A stretch of 64,000 nt of DNA from Streptomyces sp. TN58 (GCF_001941845.1 NZ_CP018870.1:4532001-4596000); one strand, 5' to 3'; shown: positions 1 to 8,381, numbered from the stretch's first letter. Numbers and translations are program-made. The notes: generated by a model not told the origin, from the sequence alone.

Positions 1-198
1 CTCCAGGCCACGGGCGGCGGCCGCCTCACGCACTTCACCTGCGTGGACGGCAAGGGCGAGATCCTCGTCCCGTGCGGGCGCTGCCGCCAGCTGCTCTACG
101 AGTTCGGCGGCGACGAGCTGCTGGTGGAGACCCCGGACGGGATCCTGCCGCTCGCGGCGATGCTGCCGCAGGCCTTCGGACCCGACCACCTGAGATAG
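1..198 (+). CDS. cdd: Cytidine deaminase, C-terminal part (5' end outside window)
   Basis: The reading frame is open from base 1 and stops at TAG 196-198, giving the last 65 residues. The zinc-site motif PCGRCRQLL lies about residue 27 of the fragment and matches the second half of the cytidine deaminase active site (PCxxC). The family deaminates cytidine and deoxycytidine to uridine and deoxyuridine in the cytosol. A thymidine phosphorylase gene follows 112 bp downstream, the usual pyrimidine salvage pairing. A hairpin follows the stop. The N-terminal HAE motif is not in the window, so the length cannot be judged. Confidence 0.93.
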   Translation, partial: LQATGGGRLTHFTCVDGKGEILVPCGRCRQLLYEFGGDELLVETPDGILPLAAMLPQAFGPDHLR

Positions 199-204
199 CC
201 GTGC

Positions 205-241
205 CGACGGCCCTTCGCCCCTGCCGGGCGGAGGGCCGTCG
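205..241 (+). terminator. Hairpin terminator after cdd
   Basis: Inverted repeat with 10-bp arms CGACGGCCCT (205-214) and AGGGCCGTCG (232-241), starting 6 bp after the cdd stop. There is no strong U-tract, as is usual in Streptomyces. Confidence 0.7.
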
Positions 242-285
242 TACTTCCGTTCGCACTTCCCCTTCCCGAACCCCTCTCCCTCTCT

Positions 286-297
286 CTATGCGCGTAG
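286..297. promoter_or_regulatory. Nucleoside-regulon palindrome upstream of deoA
   Basis: CTATGCGCGTAG differs by one base from the perfect palindrome CTACGCGCGTAG found upstream of add, deoC and the purine nucleoside phosphorylase gene in this window. It lies 13 bp before the deoA start, where it would overlap the promoter -10 region or the leader. It is inferred to be an operator; the cognate regulator is not known from the sequence. Confidence 0.65.
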
Positions 298-310
298 AAA
301 GAAGCACCAC

Positions 311-1588
311 ATGGACGTCATCTCCGTCATCCGGACCAAGCGGGACCGCGGTGAGCTGAGCCCCGAGCAGATCGACTGGGTCATCGACGCCTACACCCGC
401 GGCGTCGTGGCCGACGAGCAGATGTCCGCGCTGGCGATGGCCATCCTGCTCAACGGCATGAACCGCACCGAGATCGCCCGCTGGACGGCGGCGATGATCG
501 CCTCCGGCGAGCGCATGAACTTCGACGCGCTGTCCCGTCCCACCGCCGACAAGCACTCCACGGGCGGCGTCGGCGACAAGATCACCCTCCCGCTGGCCCC
601 GCTCGTCGCCGCGTGCGGCGCCGCCGTGCCGCAGCTGTCGGGCCGCGGCCTCGGCCACACCGGCGGCACCCTCGACAAGCTGGAGTCCATCCCCGGCTGG
701 CGCGCACTGCTTTCCAACGAGGAGATGATGCACGTCCTCGACACCACCGGCGCGGTCATCTGCGCGGCGGGCGACGGCCTGGCCCCGGCCGACAAGAAGC
801 TGTACGCGCTGCGCGACGTCACCGGCACGGTCGAGGCGATCCCGCTGATCGCCTCCTCGATCATGTCGAAGAAGATCGCCGAGGGCACGGGCTCGCTCGT
901 CCTGGACGTCAAGGTCGGCTCCGGCGCCTTCATGAAGAACATCGAGGACGCTCGCGAGCTGGCCCGCACCATGGTCGGCCTCGGCACCGACTCGGGCGTC
1001 AAGACCGTCGCGCTCCTCACGGACATGTCCACCCCGCTCGGCCTGACCGCCGGCAACGCCCTCGAAGTCCGCGAGTCGGTCGAGGTCCTGGCGGGCGGCG
1101 GCCCCGCCGACGTCGTCGAGCTGACCATCGCGCTGGCCAAGGAGATGCTGGACGCGGCGGGCATCAAGGACGCCGACCCGGCGAAGGCCCTGGCCGACGG
1201 CTCCGCGATGGACCACTGGCGCCGGATGATCGCGGCCCAGGGCGGCGACCCGGACGCGGCCCTCCCGGTCGCACGCGAGCAGCACGTCGTCACCGCCCCC
1301 GAGTCGGGCGTCCTGACCCGCCTGGACGCGTACGGCGTGGGTGTCGGCGCCTGGCGCCTCGGTGCGGGCCGCGCCCGCAAGGAGGACCCGGTGCAGGCGG
1401 GCGCCGGCATCGAGCTGCACGCGAAGCCGGGCGACACCGTCACGGCCGGCCAGCCGCTGATGACCCTGCACACGGACACCCCGGAGAAGTTCGACTACGC
1501 CCTGGCGGCGCTGGACGGCTCCTTCGACATCGCCGCGGCCGGTACGGCCTTCGCCGCCACGCCGATCGTCCTGGACCGCATCGCCTGA
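311..1588 (+). CDS. deoA: Thymidine phosphorylase
   Basis: 425 residues, full length for the pyrimidine-nucleoside phosphorylase family (anthranilate phosphoribosyltransferase-like fold). It phosphorolyses thymidine to thymine and deoxyribose-1-phosphate. Visible family motifs are KHSTGGVGDKIT near residue 80, SGRGLGHTGGTLDKLES near 110 and GTGSLVLDVKVGSGAFM near 195, which form the phosphate and substrate sites. ATG 311 follows the purine-rich stretch GAAAGAAG. It sits after cdd, consistent with nucleoside salvage and catabolism feeding DeoC. A palindrome shared with add, deoC and deoD lies immediately upstream, and a hairpin follows the stop. Confidence 0.96.
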   Translation: MDVISVIRTKRDRGELSPEQIDWVIDAYTRGVVADEQMSALAMAILLNGMNRTEIARWTAAMIASGERMNFDALSRPTADKHSTGGVGDKITLPLAPLVAACGAAVPQLSGRGLGHTGGTLDKLESIPGWRALLSNEEMMHVLDTTGAVICAAGDGLAPADKKLYALRDVTGTVEAIPLIASSIMSKKIAEGTGSLVLDVKVGSGAFMKNIEDARELARTMVGLGTDSGVKTVALLTDMSTPLGLTAGNALEVRESVEVLAGGGPADVVELTIALAKEMLDAAGIKDADPAKALADGSAMDHWRRMIAAQGGDPDAALPVAREQHVVTAPESGVLTRLDAYGVGVGAWRLGAGRARKEDPVQAGAGIELHAKPGDTVTAGQPLMTLHTDTPEKFDYALAALDGSFDIAAAGTAFAATPIVLDRIA

Positions 1589-1610
1589 CCTGCGGCTTCC
1601 CTTTCGGGTG

Positions 1611-1642
1611 AACGGGACCGGTGGACCCCCGCCGGTCCCGTT
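1611..1642 (+). terminator. Hairpin terminator after deoA
   Basis: Perfect 11-bp inverted repeat AACGGGACCGG (1611-1621) and CCGGTCCCGTT (1632-1642) with a 10-nt loop, 23 bp after the deoA stop. Confidence 0.8.
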
Positions 1643-1684
1643 CGGCATGCTGGGATCGGTGACGAACCGATTGAGGAGCACACC

Positions 1685-2275
1685 ATGAGCGCACTCACCG
1701 TCCAGCAGGAGCCGCAGGGCGGCGACAGCTGGGAGGGCCTCGTCCGCCTCTGGGAGGAGACGGACTGGCCCGAGGGCTGCAGGGTGGAGATCATCGAGGG
1801 GATCATCACCGTGGCACCACCGCCCGTCAACCACCACAACTACATTGCCGTCAAAGTGCAGCGGGCTCTGATGTCCGTGCTGCCGGAGGACTGCGAGATC
1901 TACCAGACCCTCAATGTGGCCGTACCCTCCCGCAGCGGGCTGTTCATCCCGGACCTGGTCGTGGCCCCCGACGATGTGGTTCTGGAGGACGCCAATTACG
2001 TTGCGGGAACCGCTGCCGAACTAGTCGTCGAGATCACCTCGAAGTCGAACGCGGCCAACGACCGCGTCGCCAAGCTCCACGGTTACGCTGCCGCAGGCAT
2101 TCCGTTCTACCTGCTCATCGACCCGCACGCGACTGGAGAACCTGCCATCCACCTGTACGGCGAGCCTGCGAACGGCACCTACCGCCTGTTGTGGTCGGGC
2201 AAGTTCGGCGAGACCGTCAAGCTTCCGGAGCCCTTCGGCGTGGCGATCGACACCTCCGCCTTCCCCCGCCCCTGA
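1685..2275 (+). CDS. Uma2-family (DUF820) PD-(D/E)xK nuclease-like protein
   Basis: 196 residues. The order of conserved pieces is that of the Uma2/DUF820 family: an N-terminal region with VEIIEGIITVAPPP near residue 40, SGLFIPDLVVAPDD near 80, then ELVVEITSKSN near 110 followed by KLHGYAAAGIPFYLLIDP. The D...ExT...K arrangement is the restriction-endonuclease-like core. These genes are extremely common in Streptomyces and their physiological role is unknown, so nuclease activity is a fold inference. The start at ATG 1685 is supported by the ribosome-binding site GAGGAG 8 bp upstream. Nothing ties it functionally to deoA. Confidence 0.85.
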   Translation: MSALTVQQEPQGGDSWEGLVRLWEETDWPEGCRVEIIEGIITVAPPPVNHHNYIAVKVQRALMSVLPEDCEIYQTLNVAVPSRSGLFIPDLVVAPDDVVLEDANYVAGTAAELVVEITSKSNAANDRVAKLHGYAAAGIPFYLLIDPHATGEPAIHLYGEPANGTYRLLWSGKFGETVKLPEPFGVAIDTSAFPRP

Positions 2276-2351
2276 CCTCGCAGCCGCAGCCGCAGCCACC
2301 GCAGGGTCCGGTCCGCCGATGAGTTCCGGCGGGGCCGGGAGTCATCACCTC

Positions 2352-2687
2352 GTGAAGACCACCCGACTCGCGCTGCCCGGACCCGCCCCGACCGCACGCG
2401 ACGCCGCAGCGCTGTGCGCGCACCTGGCCCGTCTGTACGAGGACGGGGCGCGCGCGGTCGAGTGCGACGCCCGCGCCGTCACCGCTCCGGGGCTCGCCCA
2501 CGTGGACGCCCTGGCACGGCTGCGGCTGACCGCGCGGGGGCGGCCGCTGCGGGTGACCGGTGCCGGCCCGGCCCTACGCGCCCTGCTGGACCTCGTAGGA
2601 CTCGTCGAGCTGCTCGGGGAGGCCGAAGAGCGGGAACCACCGGGCCGTGTCGAGGAAGGCGTTGAGGCCGACGATCCGGCCCTCTGA
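2352..2687 (+). CDS. STAS-domain protein (anti-sigma-factor-antagonist-like)
   Basis: A single STAS-like domain of about 90 residues is recognisable (LARLYEDGARAVECDARAV followed by LRVTGAGPALRALLDLVGL), the fold used by SpoIIAA-type antagonists. The last ~25 residues (GEAEEREPPG onward) are low-complexity and overlap the 3' end of the convergent ECF sigma gene by 114 bp. GTG 2352 is preferred because GGGAG lies 11 bp upstream; an in-frame ATG at 2319 would add 11 residues but has no clear ribosome-binding site. Pairing with a sigma factor suggests a regulatory role, but no partner kinase is present here. Overlap with another gene lowers confidence. Confidence 0.6.
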   Translation: MKTTRLALPGPAPTARDAAALCAHLARLYEDGARAVECDARAVTAPGLAHVDALARLRLTARGRPLRVTGAGPALRALLDLVGLVELLGEAEEREPPGRVEEGVEADDPAL

Positions 2688-3584
2688 GACCTCCAGCACC
2701 TGAAGCGCCCACGGGGTGTGCCCGGGCCCCCCGTCCTCGCGCGGCCGGTACTGGCCGAAGGCCGGCATGCCGTTCGCCGTCGTCGGGATCAGGCGGGAGC
2801 CCTTGCAGCCGATGCCCTGGTTGAGGTGCCAGGCCGCGATGTCCTCCTTGCCCTGCAGCCACAGGTCGAACGGCGGCATGGACAGGACGGCGTCCTCGTG
2901 CAGGAGCGTCGTCAGGCGCGAGATGTCGTAGGACTCGAAGGCGGCGAGGTACTGCTCAAGCAGCTTCGCCTGCTCCGCGTCGAGCGGGTCGGCCGGCTCG
3001 CTCTCGCGCAGCCGCTGCCCGGCGAGCGTGGCCCGCGCCCGCTGGAGCGCGCTGTTCACCGACGCCACCGTGGTGTCCAGCAGTTGTGCGACCTCGTCCG
3101 CCTTCCAGGCCAGTACCTCGCGCAGGATCAGCACCGCGCGCTGCTTGGGCGGCAGGTGCTGGAGCGCCGCGACGAATGCGAGCCGTACGGACTCCTTCGC
3201 GAGCGCCGTCTCGGCCGGGTCCGCGGTCTGCGGCAGCACCCGGCCGTCCGGGACGGGCTCCAGCCAGGTCACCTCGGGCCGCTGGTTGAGCACGGCGGAC
3301 GACTGGTGCTGCGGGGCGGTCAGGTCCATCGGGCGGGCCCGCTTGTTCCCGGCGTTCAGCAGGTCCAGGCAGACGTTGGTGGCGATCCGGTACAGCCACG
3401 AGCGCAGCGAGGAGCGGCCCTCGAACTTCTCGTGGCTGCGCCAGGCGCGGATGTAGGTGTCCTGTACCGCGTCCTCGGCGTCGAAGGCGGAGCCGAGCAT
3501 CCGGTAGCAGTAGCCGGTGAGCTCGACCCGGTACCGGTCCATCGCCGCATCGAGGTCGGTGCTGGTGGTGGCGAGGTCACTCAT
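2574..3584 (-). CDS. ECF sigma factor with C-terminal SnoaL-like domain (SigG/SigJ type)
   Basis: 336 residues. Region 2 lies at about residues 15-85 (YCYRMLGSAFDAEDAVQDTY, then RSSLRSWLYRIATNVCLD), and region 4 at about 135-190 (LPPKQRAVLILREVLAWKA, VAQLLDTTVASVNSALQRAR). The remaining ~130 residues form a SnoaL/NTF2-like domain (EQYLAAFESYDISRLTTLL). That extension is characteristic of ECF groups that work without a dedicated anti-sigma factor, with the extension modulating activity. It directs RNA polymerase to specific promoters, so it acts on the nucleoid. It converges on the STAS gene and overlaps its end. Target promoters cannot be predicted here. Confidence 0.92.
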   Translation of the reverse strand: MSDLATTSTDLDAAMDRYRVELTGYCYRMLGSAFDAEDAVQDTYIRAWRSHEKFEGRSSLRSWLYRIATNVCLDLLNAGNKRARPMDLTAPQHQSSAVLNQRPEVTWLEPVPDGRVLPQTADPAETALAKESVRLAFVAALQHLPPKQRAVLILREVLAWKADEVAQLLDTTVASVNSALQRARATLAGQRLRESEPADPLDAEQAKLLEQYLAAFESYDISRLTTLLHEDAVLSMPPFDLWLQGKEDIAAWHLNQGIGCKGSRLIPTTANGMPAFGQYRPREDGGPGHTPWALQVLEVSEGRIVGLNAFLDTARWFPLFGLPEQLDESYEVQQGA

Positions 3585-3674
3585 GTCGGTCCATCCCCCT
3601 GACGTACGTGGCTACTTCGGAACCTACCGGAGGGGTGTGACAACGGCAGCCCGAAGCCAGGAGCGCCCCAGGTC

Positions 3675-3746
3675 TATCGACATCAAGTATCTTGACGTCA
3701 AGATTGATGTGCGGCAGGCTTCCTCCTGTATCTCGATGTCGAGATA
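3675..3746. promoter_or_regulatory. Cluster of MarR-type operator palindromes upstream of the MFS gene
   Basis: A perfect 16-bp palindrome ATCTTGACGTCAAGAT lies at 3689-3704. A second inverted repeat, TATCTCGA-TG-TCGAGATA, lies at 3729-3746, and a degenerate third copy begins near 3675 (ATCGACATCAAG). The TCTTGA/TCAAGA and TCTCGA/TCGAGA half-sites resemble binding sites of MarR-family repressors in actinomycetes. The sites occupy the region just before the MFS start at 3774, so repression of the exporter is inferred. No MarR-family gene lies beside them. Confidence 0.7.
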
Positions 3747-3773
3747 CTTCGGCGACGGGCGGGGAGGCCACGA

Positions 3774-5141
3774 ATGCGGCGCGGCGGGGAGATGGGGAAG
3801 AAGCGGCGGCAGGGCGAACGGGAACCCGGCCTGCTCGCCCAGCTGCGCCGGCCGCCCGGCGGCCGCGACGCGCGGATCATGCTCCTCGCCCAGCTCCTGG
3901 ACCGTGCCGGCACCGGCGTCTGGGCCGCCGCCTGCGTCCTCTACTTCACCTTCGTGGTCGGCCTCGACGCCGGGCAGGTCGGCATCCTGCTCGGAGCCTC
4001 CGGGGTGGCCGGCATCGCCGGGTCACCCCTGGCCGGCCACCTGGCCGACCGCTTCCCCGTACGCTCCCTGCTGATCGGCGCCCACCTGCTGCGCCTGGTC
4101 ACCCTCTGCCTGCTGCTCGTCGTCACCGACTTCGCGCTGCTGCTCCCGGTGGTGGCCGTCACCCATCTGGGAGACCGCGCGGCCAAGACGCTGGAGATGC
4201 TGTTCGCCACCCGGGTCGCCGGCGAGCGGCGCGCCACCTACCAGGCGCTGTCGCGCAGTTCGGCGAACGCCGGCTACGCGCTCGGCGCGGGCCTGGCCGC
4301 CATCGGCCTCGCCGTCGGCACCCGCGGCGCCTACCACGTGCTCATCCTGGCCAACGCGCTGTCGTTCCTGGTGGCCGCCGCCCTGGTCTGGCGCACCCGG
4401 GAGCCGCGCGGCCGCGGACTCCTCACCGCCCCCTCACCCGCACCCGCACCGTCACCCGCACCCGCACCCGCCGCCACCACCGAGGACCCGGCCCCGTCGG
4501 CGGGGCGGAGCCCCTGGCGGGACCGCGGCTACCTCCGCTTCGTCCTGCTGGACATCCCGATGAACCTCGACGACTCGATCCTCGGCATCGGCATCCCGCT
4601 GTGGCTGGTCAGCCACACCACCGCGCCGCACGAGCTCATCCCGGCCTTCCTGGTCGTCAACACCGTGCTCGTCGTCGTCCTCCAGCTGCGGGTGTCGGCG
4701 AAGGTCCAGGGCCCCCGCCAGGCGGCGGGCGCCGTCGCCCTCTACGGGATCACCATCCTCCTGTGCTGCGTCCTGCTGGCCGCCTCCACCGGCGGCGGTG
4801 TCTGGACCGCGTCGGCCGCCCTGCTCGCCGCGTCGGTGCTGGTCACCGCGGCCGAGCTGATGCGCTCGGTGAGCTCCTGGGAGCTCGCCGTCTCCCTCGC
4901 GCCCCGCGAGGCGCGCGCCTCCTACCTCGGCGTCGCCGGCATGGCCCAGTCCGTGCAGAAGTCCGCCGGGCCGCTGCTGCTCACCGGTGCGGTGATGGCC
5001 GCGGGCCCGGCGGGCTGGCTGGCCCTCGGGGCGGCCGTGGCGGGCCTGTCCCTCGTACAACGCCGGGCCAGCCTGAGGCGGTTGGACAGCCTGGCCGCAT
5101 CCCCCGCGCCGGCCGCGGCCCCCGCCGGCGCGCCCGCCTGA
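3774..5141 (+). CDS. MFS transporter
   Basis: 455 residues with about 12 hydrophobic segments. The loop after TM2 reads GHLADRFPVRS, the MFS motif A (G-x3-D-R-x-R/K) in relaxed form. A Pro/Ala-rich central loop (repeated PAPSPAPAP) separates the two halves near residue 225. The start at 3774 has GGGGAGG 8 bp upstream; ATG 3792 is too close to its purine stretch. The substrate cannot be read from the sequence. MarR-type operators in front suggest inducible efflux of a small molecule. The gene ends just before a long palindromic repeat that separates it from the convergent L,D-transpeptidase gene. Confidence 0.88.
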   Translation: MRRGGEMGKKRRQGEREPGLLAQLRRPPGGRDARIMLLAQLLDRAGTGVWAAACVLYFTFVVGLDAGQVGILLGASGVAGIAGSPLAGHLADRFPVRSLLIGAHLLRLVTLCLLLVVTDFALLLPVVAVTHLGDRAAKTLEMLFATRVAGERRATYQALSRSSANAGYALGAGLAAIGLAVGTRGAYHVLILANALSFLVAAALVWRTREPRGRGLLTAPSPAPAPSPAPAPAATTEDPAPSAGRSPWRDRGYLRFVLLDIPMNLDDSILGIGIPLWLVSHTTAPHELIPAFLVVNTVLVVVLQLRVSAKVQGPRQAAGAVALYGITILLCCVLLAASTGGGVWTASAALLAASVLVTAAELMRSVSSWELAVSLAPREARASYLGVAGMAQSVQKSAGPLLLTGAVMAAGPAGWLALGAAVAGLSLVQRRASLRRLDSLAASPAPAAAPAGAPA

Positions 5142-5154
5142 TCGACGACGCACC

Positions 5155-5219
5155 AGGGCGTGTTGCGAAAGTCCCGCACCGCCCTGCGGGCGGACGGCGC
5201 CACTTTCGCAACACGCCCT
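5155..5219. repeat. Dispersed palindromic element, copy 1 (bidirectional terminator-like)
   Basis: Perfect 18-bp inverted repeat: AGGGCGTGTTGCGAAAGT at 5155-5172 and its complement at 5202-5219, with a 29-bp GC-rich interior. The right arm read on the minus strand begins TAGGGCG, and that TAG is the stop codon of the L,D-transpeptidase gene. Related copies lie at 9567-9650 and 33791-33832. It sits between convergent genes and probably terminates transcription both ways. Confidence 0.85.
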
Positions 5220-5931
5220 ACGTCCCCGGCTTGCGCCCGTACACGTAGACGTCCTCGCCCCTCGCCAGCAGCTGCCAGTAGGCCTTCGCGTCGGCGGGCC
5301 GCATGTTCACGCAGCCGCCCGAACCGGGCGGGTTCCACATGCTCTTGGCCGTCGAGTGGAAGGCGATGCCGCCGTCGAAGAACTGCGCGTACGGCATCGA
5401 CACGTCGTAGAGCGTCGACCAGTGGTCGACGCTGCGGTGGTAGATCCTCTTCGACCCGGTCCGCGTCTCCGTACCGTCCTTGCCCGTGCGGACCGGGACG
5501 GGGCCGTACCGCAGGACAGGGCCGTCCTGGATCCAGCTCAGCTGCCGCGTCAGGTCCACGCAGGCGATCCGCCCCCGGTCCACCGGGCAGTCACCGGTCC
5601 TGTTCGGTGTGCCGCCCGCGGCCCGCTGGGCCAGCATCGTGCTCATCACGCGCCACGTCAGCGGCCCCGCATAGCCCTGGGCCGGGCTGATCCCGTGATC
5701 CGACTGGAACGCCCGGACGGCCGTGCAGTCGGCCGCCGACTGCCTCCCGTCCACGGGCCGCCCCAGGAACTTCTCCACCTGGCGCTGGTAGGGCCCGGTG
5801 GACGGGGTGCAGGAGGCGGCCTCTGCCGTACCGCCCCCCGCGACCGCCACCAGCGGCAGCGCCAGCGCCACCGCCCCGCCCCACACCGCCGCGCGCCGGC
5901 CCGCCCGCCCGCGCGCACTTCGCGTCCCCAT
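5218..5931 (-). CDS. Secreted L,D-transpeptidase (YkuD) with peptidoglycan-binding-like N-terminus
   Basis: 237 residues. An arginine-rich N-region and a hydrophobic core with an AEA-type cleavage site near residue 38 indicate a signal peptide. Residues ~45-100 look like a PG_binding_1 repeat (VEKFLGRPVDG ... VRAFQSDHGISPAQGYAGPLTW). The YkuD domain occupies ~115-235 and ends with HSTAKSMWNPPGSGGCVNM, which carries the catalytic His and Cys of the SxGCxN signature. The enzyme forms 3-3 peptidoglycan cross-links at the cell surface. Its stop codon is donated by the palindromic element at 5155-5219. Confidence 0.93.
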   Translation of the reverse strand: MGTRSARGRAGRRAAVWGGAVALALPLVAVAGGGTAEAASCTPSTGPYQRQVEKFLGRPVDGRQSAADCTAVRAFQSDHGISPAQGYAGPLTWRVMSTMLAQRAAGGTPNRTGDCPVDRGRIACVDLTRQLSWIQDGPVLRYGPVPVRTGKDGTETRTGSKRIYHRSVDHWSTLYDVSMPYAQFFDGGIAFHSTAKSMWNPPGSGGCVNMRPADAKAYWQLLARGEDVYVYGRKPGT

Positions 5932-6020
5932 CCGGTCCTCCCCTGCTCACCGCACTTCGTTCTCCGTGATCAATGCCCGGAAAACGAGCAGGGGTTGCCT
6001 CCGGCGGAAGCGAAGTCCCG

Positions 6021-7316
6021 TCAGCGCGCGCCCGCCGCGGAAGCCGGTATGCGCCGTTGCGCGCGGGCGGCGTGCGTCCCGTACAGGGTGATCGACACGA
6101 CGCCGAGCACCGCGAGCAGCGCGACACCGACCGTCGCCGCCCAGCCGGCCTGGTGGTAGGCGAGGGCGCCGAGGGTGCCGCCCGCGCTCGAACCGAGGTA
6201 GTACGCCGACTGGTACAGCGCGGAAGCCTGCGCGCGCCCCGTCTTCGCGGTCCGGCTCACCGCGGCCGAGGCCACCGCGTGCCCCGCGAAGAAGCCCGCC
6301 GTGATCAGGACCAGCCCGAGCACCACCGCCACCAGGGAGTCCGAAAGCGACAGCAGCAGCCCCAGCGCCGTGGTGGTCACGGCCAGGTACAGCGCGCCGC
6401 GCCGCCCGGCACGGCCCACCAGCCGGCCCGCGGCCGCGGAGGAGACCGTGCCGACCAGGTAGATCAGGAAGATCGACCCGATCACGCCCTGTCCGAGCGA
6501 GAACGGCTCGTCCACCAGCCGGTAGCCGATCACCGTGTAGACCGCGCCGAACACCGTCATGAACAGCGCGCCGATCCCGTACAGCCGCAGCAGCAGCGGG
6601 TCGCGCAGGTGGCCGGCGACGGTACGGCCCACCGCGCGCGGGTTCAGCGACGCCGGGCGGAAGAACCGCGCCCGCGGCAGCAGCACCAGGAAGGCCGCCG
6701 CACAGACCAGCGCCATCACGGCGACGGCCGCCAGACCGGCCCGCCAGCCGCCCAGCTGCGCCGCCCAGCCGGTGACGAGGCGGCCGCTCATGCCGCCGAC
6801 GGAGTTCCCCGCCACGAACAGGCCGATCGCGGCCACCAGCGCCCGGCGCTCGACCTCCTCCGCCAGGTACGCCATCGCGGAGGCCGGGATGCCGGCGATG
6901 GCCGCACCCTGCACGGCGCGCAGCACCACCAGCCACTCCAGGTTCGGCGCGAGCGGGACGAGGAGCGCCACGCCGACGGCGACCGCCATCGACCAGGTCA
7001 TCATCCGGGTACGGCCGAACCGCTCGGACAGGGCGCTCAGCGGGAGCACGAACAGCGCGAGCGCGCCGGTCGCCGCGGACACCGTCCAGCTGGCCTGGCC
7101 CGCCGTCACGCCGAGGTCGGCGGAGATCGCGGGCAGCAGCGCCTGGGTGGCGTAGAGGAGGGTGAAGGCCGCCAGTCCGGCGGCGAAGAGCGCCAGGCTC
7201 ATCCGGCGGTAGCCGGGCCGGCCGGGGGAGAGGGGCTCCGGTGCGGTGGCCGGTGCGGGGGACGACGCGGTGGAGGCACCCGGGATGGCGGGTGCCCCGG
7301 TATGAACGGGAGGCAT
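6021..7316 (-). CDS. MFS transporter divergent from a LysR regulator
   Basis: About 431 residues from ATG 7316. The MFS signature loop LSALSERFGRTRMM follows TM2, and RLVGRAGRRGALYL marks the equivalent loop of the second half. The Bcr/CflA or sugar-efflux-like 12-TM layout is typical of the drug:H+ antiporter group. A longer frame reaches 7388, but the added residues are unlike any MFS N-terminus and would run into the LysR promoter, so 7316 is chosen; ribosome-binding support is weak. Divergent LysR/MFS pairs are commonly regulator-target pairs. The substrate is unknown. Confidence 0.85.
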   Translation of the reverse strand: MPPVHTGAPAIPGASTASSPAPATAPEPLSPGRPGYRRMSLALFAAGLAAFTLLYATQALLPAISADLGVTAGQASWTVSAATGALALFVLPLSALSERFGRTRMMTWSMAVAVGVALLVPLAPNLEWLVVLRAVQGAAIAGIPASAMAYLAEEVERRALVAAIGLFVAGNSVGGMSGRLVTGWAAQLGGWRAGLAAVAVMALVCAAAFLVLLPRARFFRPASLNPRAVGRTVAGHLRDPLLLRLYGIGALFMTVFGAVYTVIGYRLVDEPFSLGQGVIGSIFLIYLVGTVSSAAAGRLVGRAGRRGALYLAVTTTALGLLLSLSDSLVAVVLGLVLITAGFFAGHAVASAAVSRTAKTGRAQASALYQSAYYLGSSAGGTLGALAYHQAGWAATVGVALLAVLGVVSITLYGTHAARAQRRIPASAAGAR

Positions 7317-7436
7317 GCCTTCGACGGTAGGCCGATGCTTTTCATGCGTCCAATGCACAGAATCGCGATAATCGATCCACCACAGCATCAGTCCAGGTCA
7401 GGATCGCGGATGTCGACGAACCGTTACGTAGAAGAC

Positions 7437-8381
7437 ATGGCAGTGACACGTCTGCTGGCTCCCCGGCTGGCGCATTTCGTCGCCGTCGCCCGGCACGAGC
7501 ACGTCACCCGCGCCGCCCAGGAACTCGGCGTACCGCAGTCCACCCTGTCCCGGGCCATGGTCCGCCTCGAACAGGACCTGGGCGTCACGCTGTTCGCCCG
7601 CAAGGGCCGCACCGTCGCCCTCACCACGGCGGGCCGTACCTTCCTGGCCTCCGCCGAGCAGGCCCTCGAAGGCATCGCCCACGCCGCCGAGTCCGTCCAG
7701 CAGGACGCCGACCCGGCCTACGGCAAGGTCGCCTTCGGCTTCCTGCACACCCTCGGCTCCGAGACCGTGCCCGGCCTCATCCGCGCCTTCCGCGCCGACC
7801 ACCCGCGCGTGCGCTTCTCCCTCGTCCAGAACTACGGCGAGGCCATGCTGGAGAAGCTGCGCGCCGGCGAACTCGACCTCTGCCTCACCTCACCGGTCCC
7901 CGACGCCCCGGACCTCGTGGCCCGCCGCCTCGACGAGCAGCGGCTGCGGCTGGTCGTCCCCGACGACCACCGCCTCGCGGGCCGCAAACGCATCCGCCTC
8001 GCCGAGGCCGCGGAGGAAACCTTCGTCACCCTGGAGGCCGGCTACGGCCTGCGCCGCATCACCGACGACCTGTGCGCGGAAGCCGGCTTCACCCCGCGCG
8101 TCGCCTTCGAGGGCGAGGAGGCCGAGACGCTGCGCGGCCTCGTCGCCGCCGGCCTCGGCGTGGCCCTGCTGCCCCCGCCGGCCGTGCCCCGCCCCGGGGT
8201 CGTCGAGCTGAACGTCACCGCTCCGCGCGCCGTCCGCGAGATCGGCGTCGCCTGGCTCGACGGCCACCCCGACACCCCGCCGGTCGCCGAGTTCAAACGC
8301 TTCCTGATCTCCCGCCGCGGCCGCCTCATCCCGGAACTGGAACACCCCACGGCGCAGGAGGAGCGCCACGCCGAAAACTAG
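7437..8381 (+). CDS. LysR-family transcriptional regulator
   Basis: 314 residues from ATG 7437. The N-terminal winged helix-turn-helix reads FVAVARHEHVTRAAQELGV, QSTLSRAMVRLEQDLG and LFARKGRTVALT, the canonical LysR DNA-binding region. Residues ~95-300 are the periplasmic-binding-like effector domain. ATG 7410, with AGGA 6 bp upstream, is an alternative adding nine residues. It lies divergent to the MFS gene at 6021-7316 and probably controls it from the shared intergenic region. The 3' end carries one copy of a 59-bp tandem duplication. Confidence 0.92.
   Translation: MAVTRLLAPRLAHFVAVARHEHVTRAAQELGVPQSTLSRAMVRLEQDLGVTLFARKGRTVALTTAGRTFLASAEQALEGIAHAAESVQQDADPAYGKVAFGFLHTLGSETVPGLIRAFRADHPRVRFSLVQNYGEAMLEKLRAGELDLCLTSPVPDAPDLVARRLDEQRLRLVVPDDHRLAGRKRIRLAEAAEETFVTLEAGYGLRRITDDLCAEAGFTPRVAFEGEEAETLRGLVAAGLGVALLPPPAVPRPGVVELNVTAPRAVREIGVAWLDGHPDTPPVAEFKRFLISRRGRLIPELEHPTAQEERHAEN

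Noticed and set aside
35..1837. A 600-codon open frame on the minus strand opposite deoA, and many similar long frames elsewhere
   Set aside because: It is the mirror frame produced by high GC at third codon positions. It lies opposite a well-supported gene, is rich in Arg/Gly/Ala and has no domain.
5973..7409. N-terminal extension of the LysR frame back to 5973
   Set aside because: It runs antisense through the MFS gene and has no protein-like composition. The DNA-binding domain starts right after 7437.
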